Origin: Bagarius yarrelli | Lineage: Eukaryota > Chordata > Actinopteri > Siluriformes > Sisoridae | Assembly: GCA_005784505.1 (NCBI GenBank) | Contig: VCAZ01000046.1 | Location: 1,306,001-1,370,000 of the forward strand | Direction: 5' to 3' | Length of the DNA: 64,000 nt | Part shown: in pieces, positions 10,173-24,000 of the stretch | Numbering within the stretch: the first letter of the stretch is position 1 | Layout: every line of letters begins with the position of its first letter | The notes under the pieces: generated by a model | The model's database searches: none | What the model was told of the DNA's origin: nothing | The model's input: only the letters and a program-made list of their open reading frames with translations | Position numbers and translations under genes: made by a program

Positions 10173-13100
10173 CTATAATATCAGACAGAGAGGTGAATCA
10201 AAAAATCATTTCTGAGTATCAACCATGGAAACAATGCAGACGAGAGATTAAACAGAATTAAATCCTTACGCACTCGTGTCTCTGATGGTATTCGGATCCA
10301 TGTTACGTTCATATAACTGTGCAGGAGGTTTAGCTTTGCTTCCAAACAAAGGATAAGACTGAAACAGAAAAAAGAAAGGGTAGTGAACATTTTTTCCACG
10401 TTCACATAGCAGAGCTGAAGATGTTGAGGTTTTCTTTGGGAGTGATGAGGTTGGACAGGATTAGGAACGAGTTAATCATGGGGACAGCTTGTGTAGATGT
10501 AGAGAAAGTCAGGGAAGCCAGAATAAGGTGGTTTGAATGTGTACAGAGAAGGGATAGAGTATATATTGGTAGGAGTATGTTAGAAATGAAGCTACCAGGC
10601 AGAAGGGAAAGAGGAAGACCAAATGGAAGGTACATGGATACGATAAACAAGGATATAAAGTTAGTGAGTGTGAGTAAAGAGGATGTATCGCTGTGGCGAC
10701 CCCTAAAAGGGAACAGCCGAAAGAAGAAAAAGAAAGAAGACATAAGTTGCTGATGAATGCGGTATATTTTGTCCTCTACATAGACATATGTGCTGTAAGT
10801 CACAAGGATCCTAATTTAAAGTCATGCATGAGTTCTAAATTACACAATTAAAAGATATGGCTAATAAATGGACTTGTAAAGCTCTTAGTGTAACAACTGT
10901 AAAAATAGTAATATACTACATAGATTTTCAAAGCTTTAATTATGCACAAATATTTGCATATTATATTAAATATAATTACAGACTCTATTACAGTCTTTGT
11001 CTATTTTTCCAAAAGGAGTTATCAAAAGTCCTAGGAAATTTAGCATCTTCAATGAGTTATAAATATAAATGCAGTCATTGAGATAACTGAATGTTGATTT
11101 TTCCATCAGAGCAGGGGTTTTAACTACGCACTATTCGTTCTTTACTGAAATTCCAGATTTTGTCCAGCGAAATCCTTCACATGGAGAATAGCATGGACTG
11201 AAGCTTCCTCTCTTTAAGCACTGGGTGACAAAGTAAGCCAGACTGCAGAGCCCTTAAGCTCCTGGCCAGGCACATAGCCAGTTGGAAAGAAAGGATTGAA
11301 AGATCTTACTTTGCCAGTTTGGTGTTGTCGTTGTCGTCCTTCCCCCATTCCCAGTCTCGGCCTGGGTCCACTGCAAAGTGCAGGGCTAAAAGCTTGTGCT
11401 CAGAGTCTGTCAGAGGGATGACGGCTGAGACAGAGAGAGGAAAGAAACTGTATGCTCAGAGGTAATGTTCTTTTAAAAGTATAGAAATAAAACAGACACA
11501 GCGTATAACTGAGGCAATGTCTATGACGTTTAGGGACAAACACATACACTGGTTGTATCCACTCTACACACAAACGATTTGTTCCTTTAACATTTCTAAC
11601 TCTCCTACACCTCACTCACTTTGTTGCTTCTTTGCATTTCCTGGAAAACTCATATTCAAATGAGAATTAAAATACTGTGAAATACTGTGAAATTTGATGT
11701 GACATGAAAAAGATTTAGAAAGACTAATAAAATGTTTAACACAAGACATTCTAGTTCCTGTTCTTCTTGACAACACACAGATAGACGCACACTCTCTATC
11801 TTTTTTGGTAGAACTTAGAGTCTCTTCTTTCACGGTAGCTCTGACATTTACCGAATGAGTGTTTCCTAGTGTACCAGCAATGAGCGAGCAAACTGCCTCA
11901 CGCTGAGTCATCTTAACAACACTATGGGTGTACGTTTTCATTTGGTGAAAGACATGTGAAAAAAAAATGTGCTCACGTGGAAGACAGACATAGACAAACA
12001 AATAGACCTAGGTGTGTCGAGGCTAAGGGTTGAACTAAAAGCAAAGTCAGACACGGGGCAAATCTTATTCCCTTTTAATGAACTGTCAGTCAGTTTAGAA
12101 GCACAATTTTGGCCCAAACCCAATATTAACCCTGCACTGACTGAGTATAAGATGCAAATATTTGTTCGGATTTTATTATAACAGACAAACTACAGATCAG
12201 CATATAAAAGCTAAAATAATGGGGATCAGGGCTGAACAATTAATAGAAATCAAATCACAATCGAGATTTAAATCGCTGCAATTATGTAATCACAAAAGAC
12301 TCCAATGTAAATCTGATATAAAAAGTCCCAGATGCATGACTGCCCTCTTTAAGTACAAGTCATAGCAGCCAATTGAGTGCACACAACTTTGTGTGGCCAA
12401 TCAGCATATTGGCTGTGTGCGTGTAACACTCACCATTAAAAAAATAAAAAGGAAAGCGCAGTGTAATGGGATAATGCCTTCTTAGAAGGATCATTTTACC
12501 AATTAATACCCCAAAAAAAAGCACGTCTGTAATATGGGATTACTTTGACTTCAGGTTGACAGACACAAAAAAAAGGTCATTTGCATGAGTGAAAAAGCAT
12601 CACTGGCGGATAAAAAGTCTTCTGTATGTCTTGCAAATGACACTAATAGCAAGCAACAAAGTACAATTTCAGAATTTTGACTAACTTCTAAGTCATTTTT
12701 TGTTTTTTATTAAAAGTGGTTTGCACTAGATAAAAAAATATATTTATGTTTAATAGATTAGTTTTTATTATAAATATAATATAAAATATTTTCTTTTTTT
12801 AACTAAAACCATTTAGGCATCACTGAGAAACTATCTATTTGGTAGAAAGGCACACTGCATTTGCTAGACTACAATGAATTAAGGAAGGTATAAAATGTGT
12901 GATGCACAATATCAAAAAGACTGAAACGCAATCGCAATTCGCAATATCTGTCAAAAAAATCTATATTTTTCCCAAATTGCACATCCCTAATGGGGAACAT
13001 GAATACACAATGACTCAGCAAACAAAATATAATTGTACTGCAGGGTCAAAATAAATATTATGGGTTCTGTAATATTTCTTGAAGTGGCAGCCAAGGCTGA

Positions 13101-15050
13101 CTACATGAAGGGATAGCACACGTTGTAGAAAACGAAACGCACAAGCACGCACAGCTAATGAACAAATGCAAAACAAGGAAGAATTGAAAGCACACACCCA
13201 CTTTCCCTCACACAGTTTCCACTAGAACAGGGTAAGACAGCGGACATAGGGTCATGTCCCCTGCACGCAGAGCCACAGCCTGTACTGTTTCCACTTGATC
13301 CCGGTCCAGAGGCAAACACCAACCCTGCCAGTTACGGCAGGGGATCCCAGTGTAACATACTGGCCCTGCTGGTAGCTACAGTGAGCTGTCCTCGACTGAC
13401 CTGAACTGCCTGCATATGAATTCTGACATCACTGAGGCTTCCTGAAATGTTAGCCACCATGAGACTGCACTGACAGAGCCACAAGAAATAAAAAAAAAGA
13501 AATGAAAACTTAAAGCAGCTTTTCAAGCAGAAATTAAAGTGATGACTGACCAAAATCATTGAGCTTCCGATACAGTTGAAGTGGCGAGAAGTGGATAAAT
13601 TAAACAAACAGATGACATGCTTAAGGAGTTGGCATCCTGTATTATTTAGTAACTTGCAATTCCTGTGGTTCCATGATACAGGGTGACATATGGCGCCTGT
13701 GTCTTGCTGCACAGTGTGGTGCTGCTTTAGGAAAATTTAAGGAGACTTTATAAAGATTTGAACTGCAGAGCTTTCATAAGAATTATATGTAATATAATCC
13801 TATTGAAAACAACTCAATGCTCAATGCTATCATTTTAAAATACACTCCCTCTAGTGGATTATATTAATCGGTACAAATGTGCACAATATTATTTTCTGCT
13901 TTCCTTGGTCTGCACTCTATTTAACTGATAATGTTAAATTGCAATTACACATTTGTCAAATTTAAGGCTATGTATTTATACGTTTTTATTTTAAAAGTAG
14001 TGAATCAAATGTTAAGGTGCAAGGTTGTTGATTTGAAGCCCAGGAAGACAAGGGTTTAAGCCCAACCACCACCAACATGCCACTGTTGGGTCCTTGAGTA
14101 AGACCATTAACCCTTGCTGCTTCAGGGGCGCTGTATTATAGCTGACCCTGCGCTCTGACCCCAACTTTCTAAGATGGCATATGAGAAGAAACAAACTTCA
14201 CCGTGCTGTAGAGTGTAAATGACAAATAAAGACGTCTACATTTTACATTTACATTTTTCACTATATGTACAGTATATTCAGTGTCACATCAGATGCTCTT
14301 TTCCCCTGTCATACTGTACACAAATTCCCTGCTGTCTAGCATTAGTCTTATTGCTTAGTTAAAGCAACCTCAATGTGTTGAACAGGAAGTGTTATAAACG
14401 TGTGAGCCAGAATGTTCCCCTTCACAGGAGAATCTGTTCGATGCCAAGGAAAGCCTGCAGGTCTTTTAAAAATGGGTCTGAAAATAGCAAATAGGTGTGG
14501 CGTGGGTGGACTCCAATCGCTCCGAGTCTACTGCACTGACTACCGCACACCACGTTGGCAGATTAAAGCAGGACTGGGAATGGTGTACACAGGAACCCCA
14601 TTTAACTCTAGAAAGATGAAGGAAGGGTGTCCACATTACAGCCGGATACACCTGAAAGTATAAACACCCATCAGCAAGATGCAGACCCAAAATAAGTGTA
14701 GTTGCAATAACAAGAGGCGCAAGATTAACATTCCACTGCGCTAGTGCAGCCACAGCCGTGTAAATGGAATGTGTGTGAATGTGCACGGTGAGACACGGAA
14801 AGGGGGGCTATCACACACACGCTCTGAGATGAACGAAGTCTCAGTGTTCTTGGGGAAGCTGCTGGCACCTGAACACACAGTGGAGGGACAGATACTGGCT
14901 GGCATACATGAGCGGAAGAAACAGGATGAAGGGAGTGAAGAAGAAATCATCAGGTTAGGCCAATATGAAAGACACTCGAAAAGAGACAAAAATGGAGGGC
15001 ATTGAACTAAATTTGAAGCTTGGGTTAATCTGCTCTAATTAGGAATAGAC

Positions 15051-15083
<33 letters not shown>

Positions 15084-18000
15084 AGCATGTAAAAAGTAAG
15101 AATAATAATGGGGAACATAAGTCAGAGGAGTGAAAGAACCTCAGTTTCCATGTGTGTTTTTGAGTGTGTATAGAGCTTGTGATTGTTGAGTCGTATGGCT
15201 CTGTCTGCTCTCTTACAGCTACAGAAGACCTCATTCAACACAGAATAGGGGCCTCTACATCACCAAATAACAAAACTAACACTCACTAACTGTTTCACTT
15301 TCTGCCAGCGTCAACCCTGTCAAGCTTACACTACTTCATTGATTTCTCCCACTCGGTCGGTATCAATTTCTCACATGTCTCACACTGCGAACGTGTAGAG
15401 GTGCAATAATAACAAGGTGCTGTGAGATGGCGTCAGTTCAAAAAAACTACTATGGCAGGAGGCTCCTTCATCCTGCTGGAGCAATGAATTCCTCTAATGT
15501 TAAACTTCAAATCCATCAGCTATACAGGAGAAGCAGAGCACTGATAGGACAGCAGTGTTGCTTCATTCAAAAATGAGAAAGAGAGAGACACTGCCATCTG
15601 CTGGAGATTAAACAGACAATGTGTCTGTATTTAAAAAAATACAAACTATTGAATATTCAGCTACATATTAATGCGATCAAAAGAAAATAAACAATATACA
15701 TAAAAATAACATATATTAATACCCAAACAATAGCAAAATCTGTTTATAATTGTGCTAAAACTGTAGGAAAGCATCCTGTTTACTTGAAGTATAAATAGTG
15801 ACGCAGTTTAAAATAGCAATTACCATCATAGCAAAAGGTTATCATTTTAAAGACTGGTAAATCCATGACCCAAGTGTAAATGGCACAGCTTAGCTGACAT
15901 TTGTGGTAATCAGTTCCAGCCGAAATCTTGTCTCCGCTTTAGATGTTGCGTCCATAAATTGATTGAATTGTAAATTAAATGTCTGATGCATATAACACAC
16001 AAAACTGGAAAGACTTTTAGGATTTGTCCTACACAGATGTAGGATTCGTTTTTAAAAGCTTATGAGGGCTTGAAAGCTTATGGTGTATTTAATAGTATAG
16101 ACTTATTAATTGGCACAATTTCCCTAAGTAAATAAATTTTCGTATGTTTGGAGTTTCTCCATATTCAAGTGATTACCAGAGAAATTACCAGTACCAGAGA
16201 AATAAAACCACGTGATGTAATTTAATTATTTTTGACGCCTATTTAGATGCATCATCACTTACAGGAGGAGAGAATTTGTGGTGATTTTAACTTCCACTCA
16301 AATCAGTCAATTGTGTCTTTTAGCAAGAACAATGACTCTTTAGAAACTTGCAACTAATGGAAAAAAAATCACCCTGTTCTATTTCCATCCCCCTTCCCTT
16401 CACTTCTCCCAAGCTGAAGGCCAACCCAGTGCAGACTGAGGTCTATAGAAATGTCTCCTGAATAATTGATTGCAGGTAATTAGATCTCAGATCTACATTA
16501 TTCGTTGGGAATGACACTGCCCTTGATCTCATTTTCTGTCTCTGGATAATGCTCGCTAATTTGAACAGGAGCAGTACAGCATGCACTATGTTAGAACCCA
16601 TCCTCCTACCTTTAAATACACCCCCCTTACCCCAGCATCTGCTTCTCGGACAGACTAAAGCACTCCTAGACCTTTAATGTTGCTGTCTAGGGCTTGCTAC
16701 ATTATTATTCCCAGTGTCATCATTCAGTTATAGTGCACTTTATCTATCATGCACGTCTGTAGGGCTGGACCATCTCAGTCTGAGTGCTCTCAGTAATCTA
16801 ATGATTGTTTTGCTTCCAAAATTTTATTTTGTACAGTGCTGTGATTGGTCTGGTTTTAAAATTATAAGGTAGAAATGTATACATTGCCTACAGTTAATTA
16901 TATTTAGAGATTAAGATCTTATAGTGTGAAAAGGGAGTATAAAATCAATGGTTTTTTGACAGTGAATAATTAATCAGCATCCCTCTGGATAGGTGTGGAC
17001 AGCAAAACAAAAAATTACAATGAGTTGATTTTAAATAAAATGTCTGCTTGTATTGAAGTGAAATACTTTCTCTGTTGTCCCGGAATTTAAGACCACTTAA
17101 GGTCTGTTGTATTAATACTTAGTTTTTCATTACATGATACACTTCATTGCAAAAGCAAGTATGTCTTTTATTCTAATTCAATTAAATTCTTTCTCTGCTC
17201 ATATAAGACATACTGTGTGTCTACTCTAAATTTATTCTATCTATTTGGTATTCGGTATTCAGCCATTTCTGTTAATAGTACTGTACAAACTATAAACAAA
17301 ATGTTTTAAGAAACACTAACTTGTCTGTTTGCTAGCTGCTTACCTTGTTCTCTCTGCTGGTCTCTCTGCTCCATTGAGACCAGGGCAGAGAAGTGAGCCT
17401 GGTCATATGCCAGCACCAACGGTGAGCAATGACATCGGTTGGGTGGCACCTCCAGAGGCAAATAAAGCCCTCCAAAAGGAATGGGTGCAAAAGCTTTAAA
17501 AGAAAATAAGGGATAAAACAGATGTAATCATACATCCCAGCTGACTGAAGTGTGAAATCACAAAGAAAATAATAGGTTTGTGGGTGCCAGGGAGTTGTAT
17601 AGCATGTGCATGTATGTGTGTCAGTGATGGCACCTTCTCCTCCAGAGTCTCGGAGCATTGTGTCAGCCACTACCACGATGGGTCTCCTCAGCACATGAGC
17701 CAACACAAACACATGGAACTCCTCCAGACTCTCATAGACAGGGTCCTCTGAGTTATCCACACTGCAAAACACAAAGCCACACAAAAATACTGTTACTGTA
17801 TGTTTCACAGTACATCATTTTTATTTTTTTTAATTAAACTTTATTGTTTTTATGGTTAAGTCAAGAATTATTAGCTGCCAACTTAAAAATAAGCAAATAT
17901 TACTTTATGGCCTTTGTGCTTTTGTGTTCATGCACCTTTAACATCATCCAAATTATGTGCAGGTGCAGTGTGCTTATAAATACGATTTATGGCAAATATC

Positions 18001-21000
18001 TCAGGGATTCAGACATGCAAAATGATGTGTAATTGCCCTGATTGTGTGCAGTTTTAATATCTATTTTTTGATTAAGATTAAGTTTTTTGTTCTGTTTGTT
18101 TTAAAGGTTTTTTTAAATCATAATAATGGATTACAAAGGAAACATACAAATATAATTTTACACCTTTGAAGTACATGATATGGCTGTTACGGATGGTTTC
18201 AGTGCTATTACTTAGAAAAAAAGGTGTTTACACTAGAATACAGAGAAGCATAAGCAAACCACAAAGCAACCTCATGTTGGTAGTTCTTGATCAAACTAAA
18301 GGTTGAAGCAGTCTTTAGAACACAATTATTGTACTCTTTATTCTTTTATTTATTTTATTTTATAGATGGCTGATATATAAACATGCTGTAAGATCTAAAA
18401 AGTAAGTAAGAGCTTTCTTCTGAATTAAATGTGAAGAGGAGGAGCAGAAGGATGGGAGGGTGAGTAAGCAAATAAGGAAAATTAAAAGAAAGGGGAGAGA
18501 GAGAGAGAGAGAGAGAGGGAGAAAGAGAGAATGGACAATTAAGAATTACCTTCCTCACTTCCATACACATACTTTCTAAATATCCAGACACCCACCGGTG
18601 AGCAGCTTTGCCCCAGTCTAATGAAGAGGCTTTTAATAAGCAAATCCTCCTATTATCCAGTTTACATGAACATTGCTCTCTAGGCTGCTATTTGTGCCAT
18701 CATGATGTATAATCATAACACAGCACAATTCATTGCTTAACTGTTCTCACTGGCTAGCGTTTTGCCACCAAAGGTTTTCAAACCCTTTTTTTAGAAAAAA
18801 ACCCCACTCTTCATGTATCAAATGTCTGATTAGTGGCATAATGATCCTATTAGTCTGTTAGTCTAACGGTAGTCTGCTATTTTGGGTATTTTTATTACGA
18901 CAATAATATGGCGCTTAATCAATGATTCAGATTTTACACATTGCAGAAGCTTGCATATAATCCTAATTTCAATTAAATTCAGTGTTTCTGCATGCAGAGT
19001 GTAATAAAGAACAAATGTAAACAATTATGTATCAACTAAGTACAAATTTATTGTTTAAGCATGCAGCATTTTATGTCATTAACAACATCAATAAACTCCA
19101 TTTATTTTTTTTATTTTTCTATGACTGACAAAGTAAAAATAACTGGAAGGGACATTAACTAACATCGAACTGTATTGTATATTTATTCTATACAGCTAAA
19201 AATAACACTAATCAGATTTCTAGTTATTATTATTTTTCTTCAGAGACCATTAATTTCGAGTTAAATTTGTGCTAAATAACCAAAAACTAAACATGAAGCA
19301 AAGGAAATCTTCAAAAATCACATAACAGGTAACATATGTAAAGTCTCAGCCTGCCACAATCACGTGCTCAATCATGAGCTTTTAAGAAAAGGATAAACGT
19401 TTTAAATCTGTGGCATTAAATGAAACCTAAGTATTTCCACTTTAACAGCAGCCTTAAACAGAAATTGCAGACGTGAGCTGAACATATCATTGTCTGTCAT
19501 CAGACCGTGCAGATTTCACAAGACAAAAAACGAAACCACATTGTGCTCACACATACACACAGTTTCCACTCTGTTTTTTTTTTTTTTTACTGTGACCTTA
19601 AGTAAGCTCTGCTTAACTATTTAACATAAGTTTAGGGTCTGCATTGTAGCATCTAGCCAAACAATAATACAGTAAAAAAAAAAAAACATTGAAATTTTTT
19701 AGAAATATGAAGCAGCCTAATCAATAGCTGCCATCATTCTTACACACCTGCTTACTTTACATAGACATTAGACATCCTTAATGAACCCTATTGTGACATT
19801 TTTTAATGTAATAATTGTTGTTTACAATTTAATAATTAACCCCTCCCACCTTTTGCCCTTTTAGAGAAGGCTGGGATCCCTGTGACCCACAATTAGGGTA
19901 TATAGGATATAGAAAATGAATGAATAAATGAATATAATAATTAGTTAATGGTATTTGCAGTATATAACCACCAGGTGGCAATGTTTATAAATAAACCAAA
20001 TTCTACACAACTGCATGCTAAATTCCAGTGCAGCATATCTGACACACAAACACATACACTGCTATAAAACACATAGAAGTCCATCACTCCCTAAAAAGGT
20101 CATATAGAGACTTAAAAATCCATCAGATGTTATCAATCTCTTCAGAAAGGTAATAGCTTTAATGCTAATTTTCCCTGTTATCAGATTACATTTATAGCAT
20201 TTACACCCTTATCCAGAGCAACTTACATTTATACAACTGAGCAATTGGGGGTTAAGGGCCTTGCTCAAGAGCCCAGCAGTTGTGGCTTTGCTGGAGCTGG
20301 GAATCAAACCCACAATCTCCAGGTTGGTAGTCCAACACCCATGAGCCACCACTTGTGTGTTATGGCTCATTCTACCCCATTAACAGATATTAAATTTAAT
20401 ATTATAAGAACAAATGTATACCTCTCACTGTATGTTATATACTTTACTATACTATAGCAAATAATCTAAATCTAGCATGTTAAATTGATATGTTCTGTAT
20501 TGTTTTATGAAGAATATGTTCTGTATCATATTCATCTAAACTCATTTTCCTTGATATTTATTAAGTTCATCATTATAACTACAGAAGCCGTACCCTATGA
20601 CTCTTTTTGACACTTATGTGAAATCTAAACCTAGTTAAAAAATTGAAAAGCAAGATGTATGTCCATTCAGGACTACCTGCTCTTACTTAAACCACAGATG
20701 ACAATGTGCTAATAGTGTAAGCTAAATGTATGAACCAGAAGTGTGGCTGTTCTAAAAGGAGCATTATAAAAGTAAAAATGTAACCATGTAATGGTCAGGT
20801 GTCCCAAAACTTTTGGTCATATATTGTACGTAGGATGATGCATAGTTGGAGCTATATGCATGTGAGGCTGGGAAAATATGAACTATTTTTAGGCTGTGGA
20901 CAAAAAACAACAGGAGAAAGATCATGCGAAGACTGTAAAGGTTGTTGTTAAATAAGTAGAACATATAAATCACTGAAAAAATATTTCTTATCAATAGTGT

Positions 21001-24000
21001 TCTGTAATATGTATATAGGAATATGTGTATGTATTCATGTGGGTAAGTGTGGGCTGGTGAACTCTCACCCTCCATTGGTGTTGCCATTTTTGCTGATGTG
21101 TGTGCGAGGCTCACTGGAGGCCAACTTCAGCAGATCGTTCCACTCTCTCTCCCACTCTTCCTCTGTATACACCAACCCTGACTATAGACACAGCAAGAGA
21201 GCTAGTGAGAGGATAGGGGTGAATGAGGTAACAAATGGAAACACACCCACTCATACTGTGTGCTTCACTTTCTCTGCAGTAAGTTAAACAAACCACAGTG
21301 CACACCCACGCCTTTCAAACAATTCTATATGCTTGCACGACTAATGAGGGTGACCTGACATGTAGTTACAGCAGGGCATTCAGAGACACTGGAGGTTCGG
21401 AGACCCGGGTTCAGGTTCAGACTTTTACGTGCATTAAATGGTGTGAGTTTCCAATTCAGAATTTAAACAAGCGAGCCTTAATAGTAGGAAAATTAGAACG
21501 AGTAGGAAAATTAGACATAACTCAAATATATATATTTAAATTCATCTTAGATTTGTTTTTTAATAATGATAAAAAGATATTAGCTACTTAGCGGTCCTGC
21601 AATCTTATCACTATTTTTATTTTCCACAACAGTATAAAGGGTTTACGAGGGAGTGCTATTTCTGAGAAAATAAACCTGGTGTCAAAGTAGATCAGGAGAG
21701 TCAGACCTCTTTGTTTTGCTGTGTCTGCTGCCATCGCCACCTTCTCTTTAAAGCCTCTCTCTCTGTGCCGCTCTTCATCATAGCATACAGACTCTTCCTC
21801 AGCACCAAATCTCTGTCATGGAAGCCCCACATCCCTAACAAACAAACAAAAAACACATACACAATAATTAATATATTAGTCATATGTGTATAAAAGTTGT
21901 TCAGTGCTGTTACGATACATAAAGAGATCTTAAATAAGCTGGTTAGGATATAAAGCATACCTAATGAAGCAGCATGCAGTAGGCAGTTGCCGTCCCCTGT
22001 AGTTGCTAAAGGAAGCAGCTTCTTACAGCTTGTACAAATAGTGGCCCACCAATTCAGACGGCCTAAAAAAAGAGTAAATGACACACAGTCTTTTCTACAG
22101 TTAAAAAACCCCTAAATATATGTTAATGTGTTTAGATTTAGTTATATGACATGTGTTAGTTATATTATAATGTATTATATAAAGTATTTTGACATTTAAC
22201 AAGAACTAAGAAACTAATATAATTACAAACAAAGTGTGTAGTTTATAGAAATCCAGCATCAATGCTAGACAGTAAAATACGAGACTCATCACTATGTATA
22301 TAAAGGTCTGTCAGGAAAGTCTGACGGTTTGACATATGTTTTTATAGTTAAAGCACAATTGTGATGTAAAATAAAGTCAAACAGAACTACAGTATATCAT
22401 CCTTAAGTCACGATTAGTAATATATAACTAACATTTACATTTACGGCATTCGGCAGACACCCTTATCCAGAGCGATTTACATTTATTGACTTGCATTTCA
22501 CTGATACAACTGAGCAATTAGGGGTTAAGAGCATTGCTTAGGGTGGTGCTGAGAATCGGACCCTGATCTTCCACTTGGCAGTCCAACACCTTAACCACTT
22601 AGCTAAAACTTCACACTTCAAACTAGACCTATCTCTAAAAACAGTACAAATCCTTTTTGTTGTATCCGGTGATATCACACAGTTCAGAGATTAGTATTAA
22701 AAAACTAAAAATGATGTGTTCAAGCTTCACAAAATATTAGTACCACATGCCCTGTTTCCTAAGCTTCACTATGTTCAATTCATTTAGAAATAATCATTTG
22801 GAAGCAAACACAATTTCTGACCTTGAAACCACGTACAGATTTATTAATTTTGTAATATTTTAAAATTCTGTTTGTTCTAACTTATTCAAACTCTGGAGAT
22901 GGGAATAGCGCCATCTTCAGACTCCTCTGCTTCCAACCTCCCACATACAATCCTTAAGGTAGTTCATAGCTATTCAAACACCATACTATATGCACTTAGC
23001 ACTGCACCACAAACACAGGTCTCTATCTTTTTTTTCAAATCAAGGGCTCCATAGGCAATAGAGGCATGGGGGCAGAGACCACCTGATACAGAGCGCGTTA
23101 AACATAGCCAGTGACATTAAAAAAAAACAAAAATTTTTTACATTAAATATATTGTGTTAACTTAGCATCCTTGTAGTTCAGAAAGTTTACCCACAATTCA
23201 CTCACTTTCCTGCAGGCGACCCAGGTTAGAACTATGTTGTTGTTGTGTTTGCATCATTGTCTGTATATTTTAATACATTTTTTAATATATACAAAAGATT
23301 TATGCATCATATGTTTATGGGTTTTTTTAGCCCACTAATAGTCTATGTTGATGTACTGTACAGCCACATGAGTGCACAGGGATGCCAGAGTTTTAATAAA
23401 GCTGTTAATGCATTCATTATAATATATTTTTTAAATTTTATTTTCTATTTTTGCTGTTTTTACCCATGTTTATTTTTTAACCAATTTTTTTTTGGAATCC
23501 GACATTAATTAGCAGCCCCACTGCGGATCCCTGGATAAAGCGGTTAAAGATCCCCACATCACACAACATCAGAATCTGAGATTTAAAAAAAATCTGGAGG
23601 TTGTGCCCAAAAAATTAAAAAGAGACTTGAGCTGTTAATTTTAATATAGTCTGTTGTGGAGATTGATGTCTAACTGCTACATCTCATATCTTCAATTACT
23701 GCAAATATTTCGCCTGAAAATGCCACATTCTCTCTTCAGGATACAATAACTAAAATTTGTGAGCTGAAGTGGAGTTCGGTGTTTAGTGCGCTGAGCTTTG
23801 CTCTACTCCCTTCAGGGAATCGTCACAAAGAGGGATTTTAATCTCTCAAAGACAAAGGCAGATGGCAGATAATATCTTAATCACAAGCATAATTGGATAT
23901 GGCTTGATGTTAGTTCTGGCAACAGAATGCATTGCTCTGATGTAAGTTTAACTCTACTTTGCTACTGATTAAAATACTGGTGCGCACCGTTCAGGCTCAG

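Larger units (their letters stand above)
11425..17343 (-). other. otud7a intron between coding exons 8 and 9 (5.9 kb)
   Basis: Holds the hAT-like element, a family B SINE and a GA tract. 16380-16620 is less AT-rich, with cctccc/cttccc runs and gcaggtaattagatctcaga, and may be a regulatory element. No additional exon recognised. Confidence 0.7.
17762..21068 (-). other. otud7a intron between coding exons 6 and 7 (3.3 kb)
   Basis: Contains a GA tract, a family C fragment, a family A SINE and a MITE-like word at 20.8 kb. Otherwise AT-rich with nothing recognised. Confidence 0.75.

Noticed and set aside
9778..10215. 145-residue plus-strand frame
   Set aside because: Antisense shadow of the last otud7a exon; hydrophobic, low-complexity and without a recognisable domain.
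10421..10753. Host gene of 110 residues
   Set aside because: Matches the C-terminal part of LINE reverse transcriptases and ends in the usual non-coding tail; a second copy lies at 32.6-33.4 kb.
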